Assembly: GCA_947305635.1 (NCBI GenBank)
Contig: CAMZEG010000004.1
Span: forward strand, 1-35,713
DNA length: 35,713 nucleotides
Reading direction: 5' to 3'
From: an uncultured Clostridia bacterium
Lineage (GTDB): Bacteria > Bacillota > Clostridia > Oscillospirales > Acutalibacteraceae
The notes beneath the pieces are model-generated. The model was not told where the DNA came from and did no database searches. It was given only the letters and a program-made list of their open reading frames with translations. This document shows positions 35,553 to 35,713 of this stretch, piece by piece. The number at the start of each line of letters is the position of its first letter. Within the stretch, counting starts at the first letter, position 1. Both the position numbers and the translations under genes were made by a program.

Positions 35553-35713
35553 TCTGATCGGTAGTCTGCTGTTGACGCTCTGCGCCGTCGTCTGGGGCAG
35601 CTCCTTTGTGGCGCAGTCCGAAGGCGCGCAGTTTGTCGGCCCGTTCACGTTTATCTCCATCCGGTCGCTGCTCGGCAGTGCGTTCTTGCTGCCCGTGGCC
35701 CTCTGCGTGGACG
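35530..35713 (+). CDS. EamA/DMT family transporter, 5' portion (truncated by window end)
   Basis: TTG start after GGGAGGTGG; translation (M)TQSKRDNLIGSLLLTLCAVVWGSSFVAQSEGAQFVGPFTFISIRSLLGSAFLLPVALCVD. Not in the supplied ORF track. Confidence 0.75.
   Translation, partial: MTQSKRDNLIGSLLLTLCAVVWGSSFVAQSEGAQFVGPFTFISIRSLLGSAFLLPVALCVD

Overview
The window looks like a GC-rich Firmicutes/Clostridia-type chromosome segment (Oscillospiraceae-like by gene style; taxonomy is an inference). It is densely coded, with about 31 supportable CDSs and no rRNA, tRNA, CRISPR array or transposase that I could recognise. Main blocks: (1) GH18-like exported protein. (2) A minus-strand seven-gene run, 9263->1134: domain-permuted GH3 glycosidase, exported lipase-like protein, SGNH hydrolase, nitroreductase, alpha/beta hydrolase, aldo/keto reductase, GPH/MelB-like transporter. 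It starts at a near-consensus promoter. (3) AMP-binding ligase, divergent from an XRE-HTH/polytopic membrane protein plus a partner. (4) DUF1846 protein, two small Cys-rich proteins, nrdR, a second GPH-type transporter, a zinc-ribbon protein and a radical SAM protein. (5) YdcF-like, SecB-like and DUF1292 genes. (6) A DivIVA-like gene followed by a long Pro/Glu 11-aa-repeat protein whose C-terminus looks like a catalytically dead SipW-type signal peptidase. (7) ackA. (8) An exported EEP phosphodiesterase plus a lipase. (9) A zinc-type ABC transporter operon with two accessory proteins. (10) mfd and the 5' end of an EamA transporter. The observations most worth a second look are the DivIVA / repeat / pseudo-signal-peptidase pair, amphipathic C-terminal tails shared by unrelated exported hydrolases, a symmetric heptad-repeat palindromic element at 28127-28268, the permuted GH3 operon, and the accessory proteins of the Zn operon.
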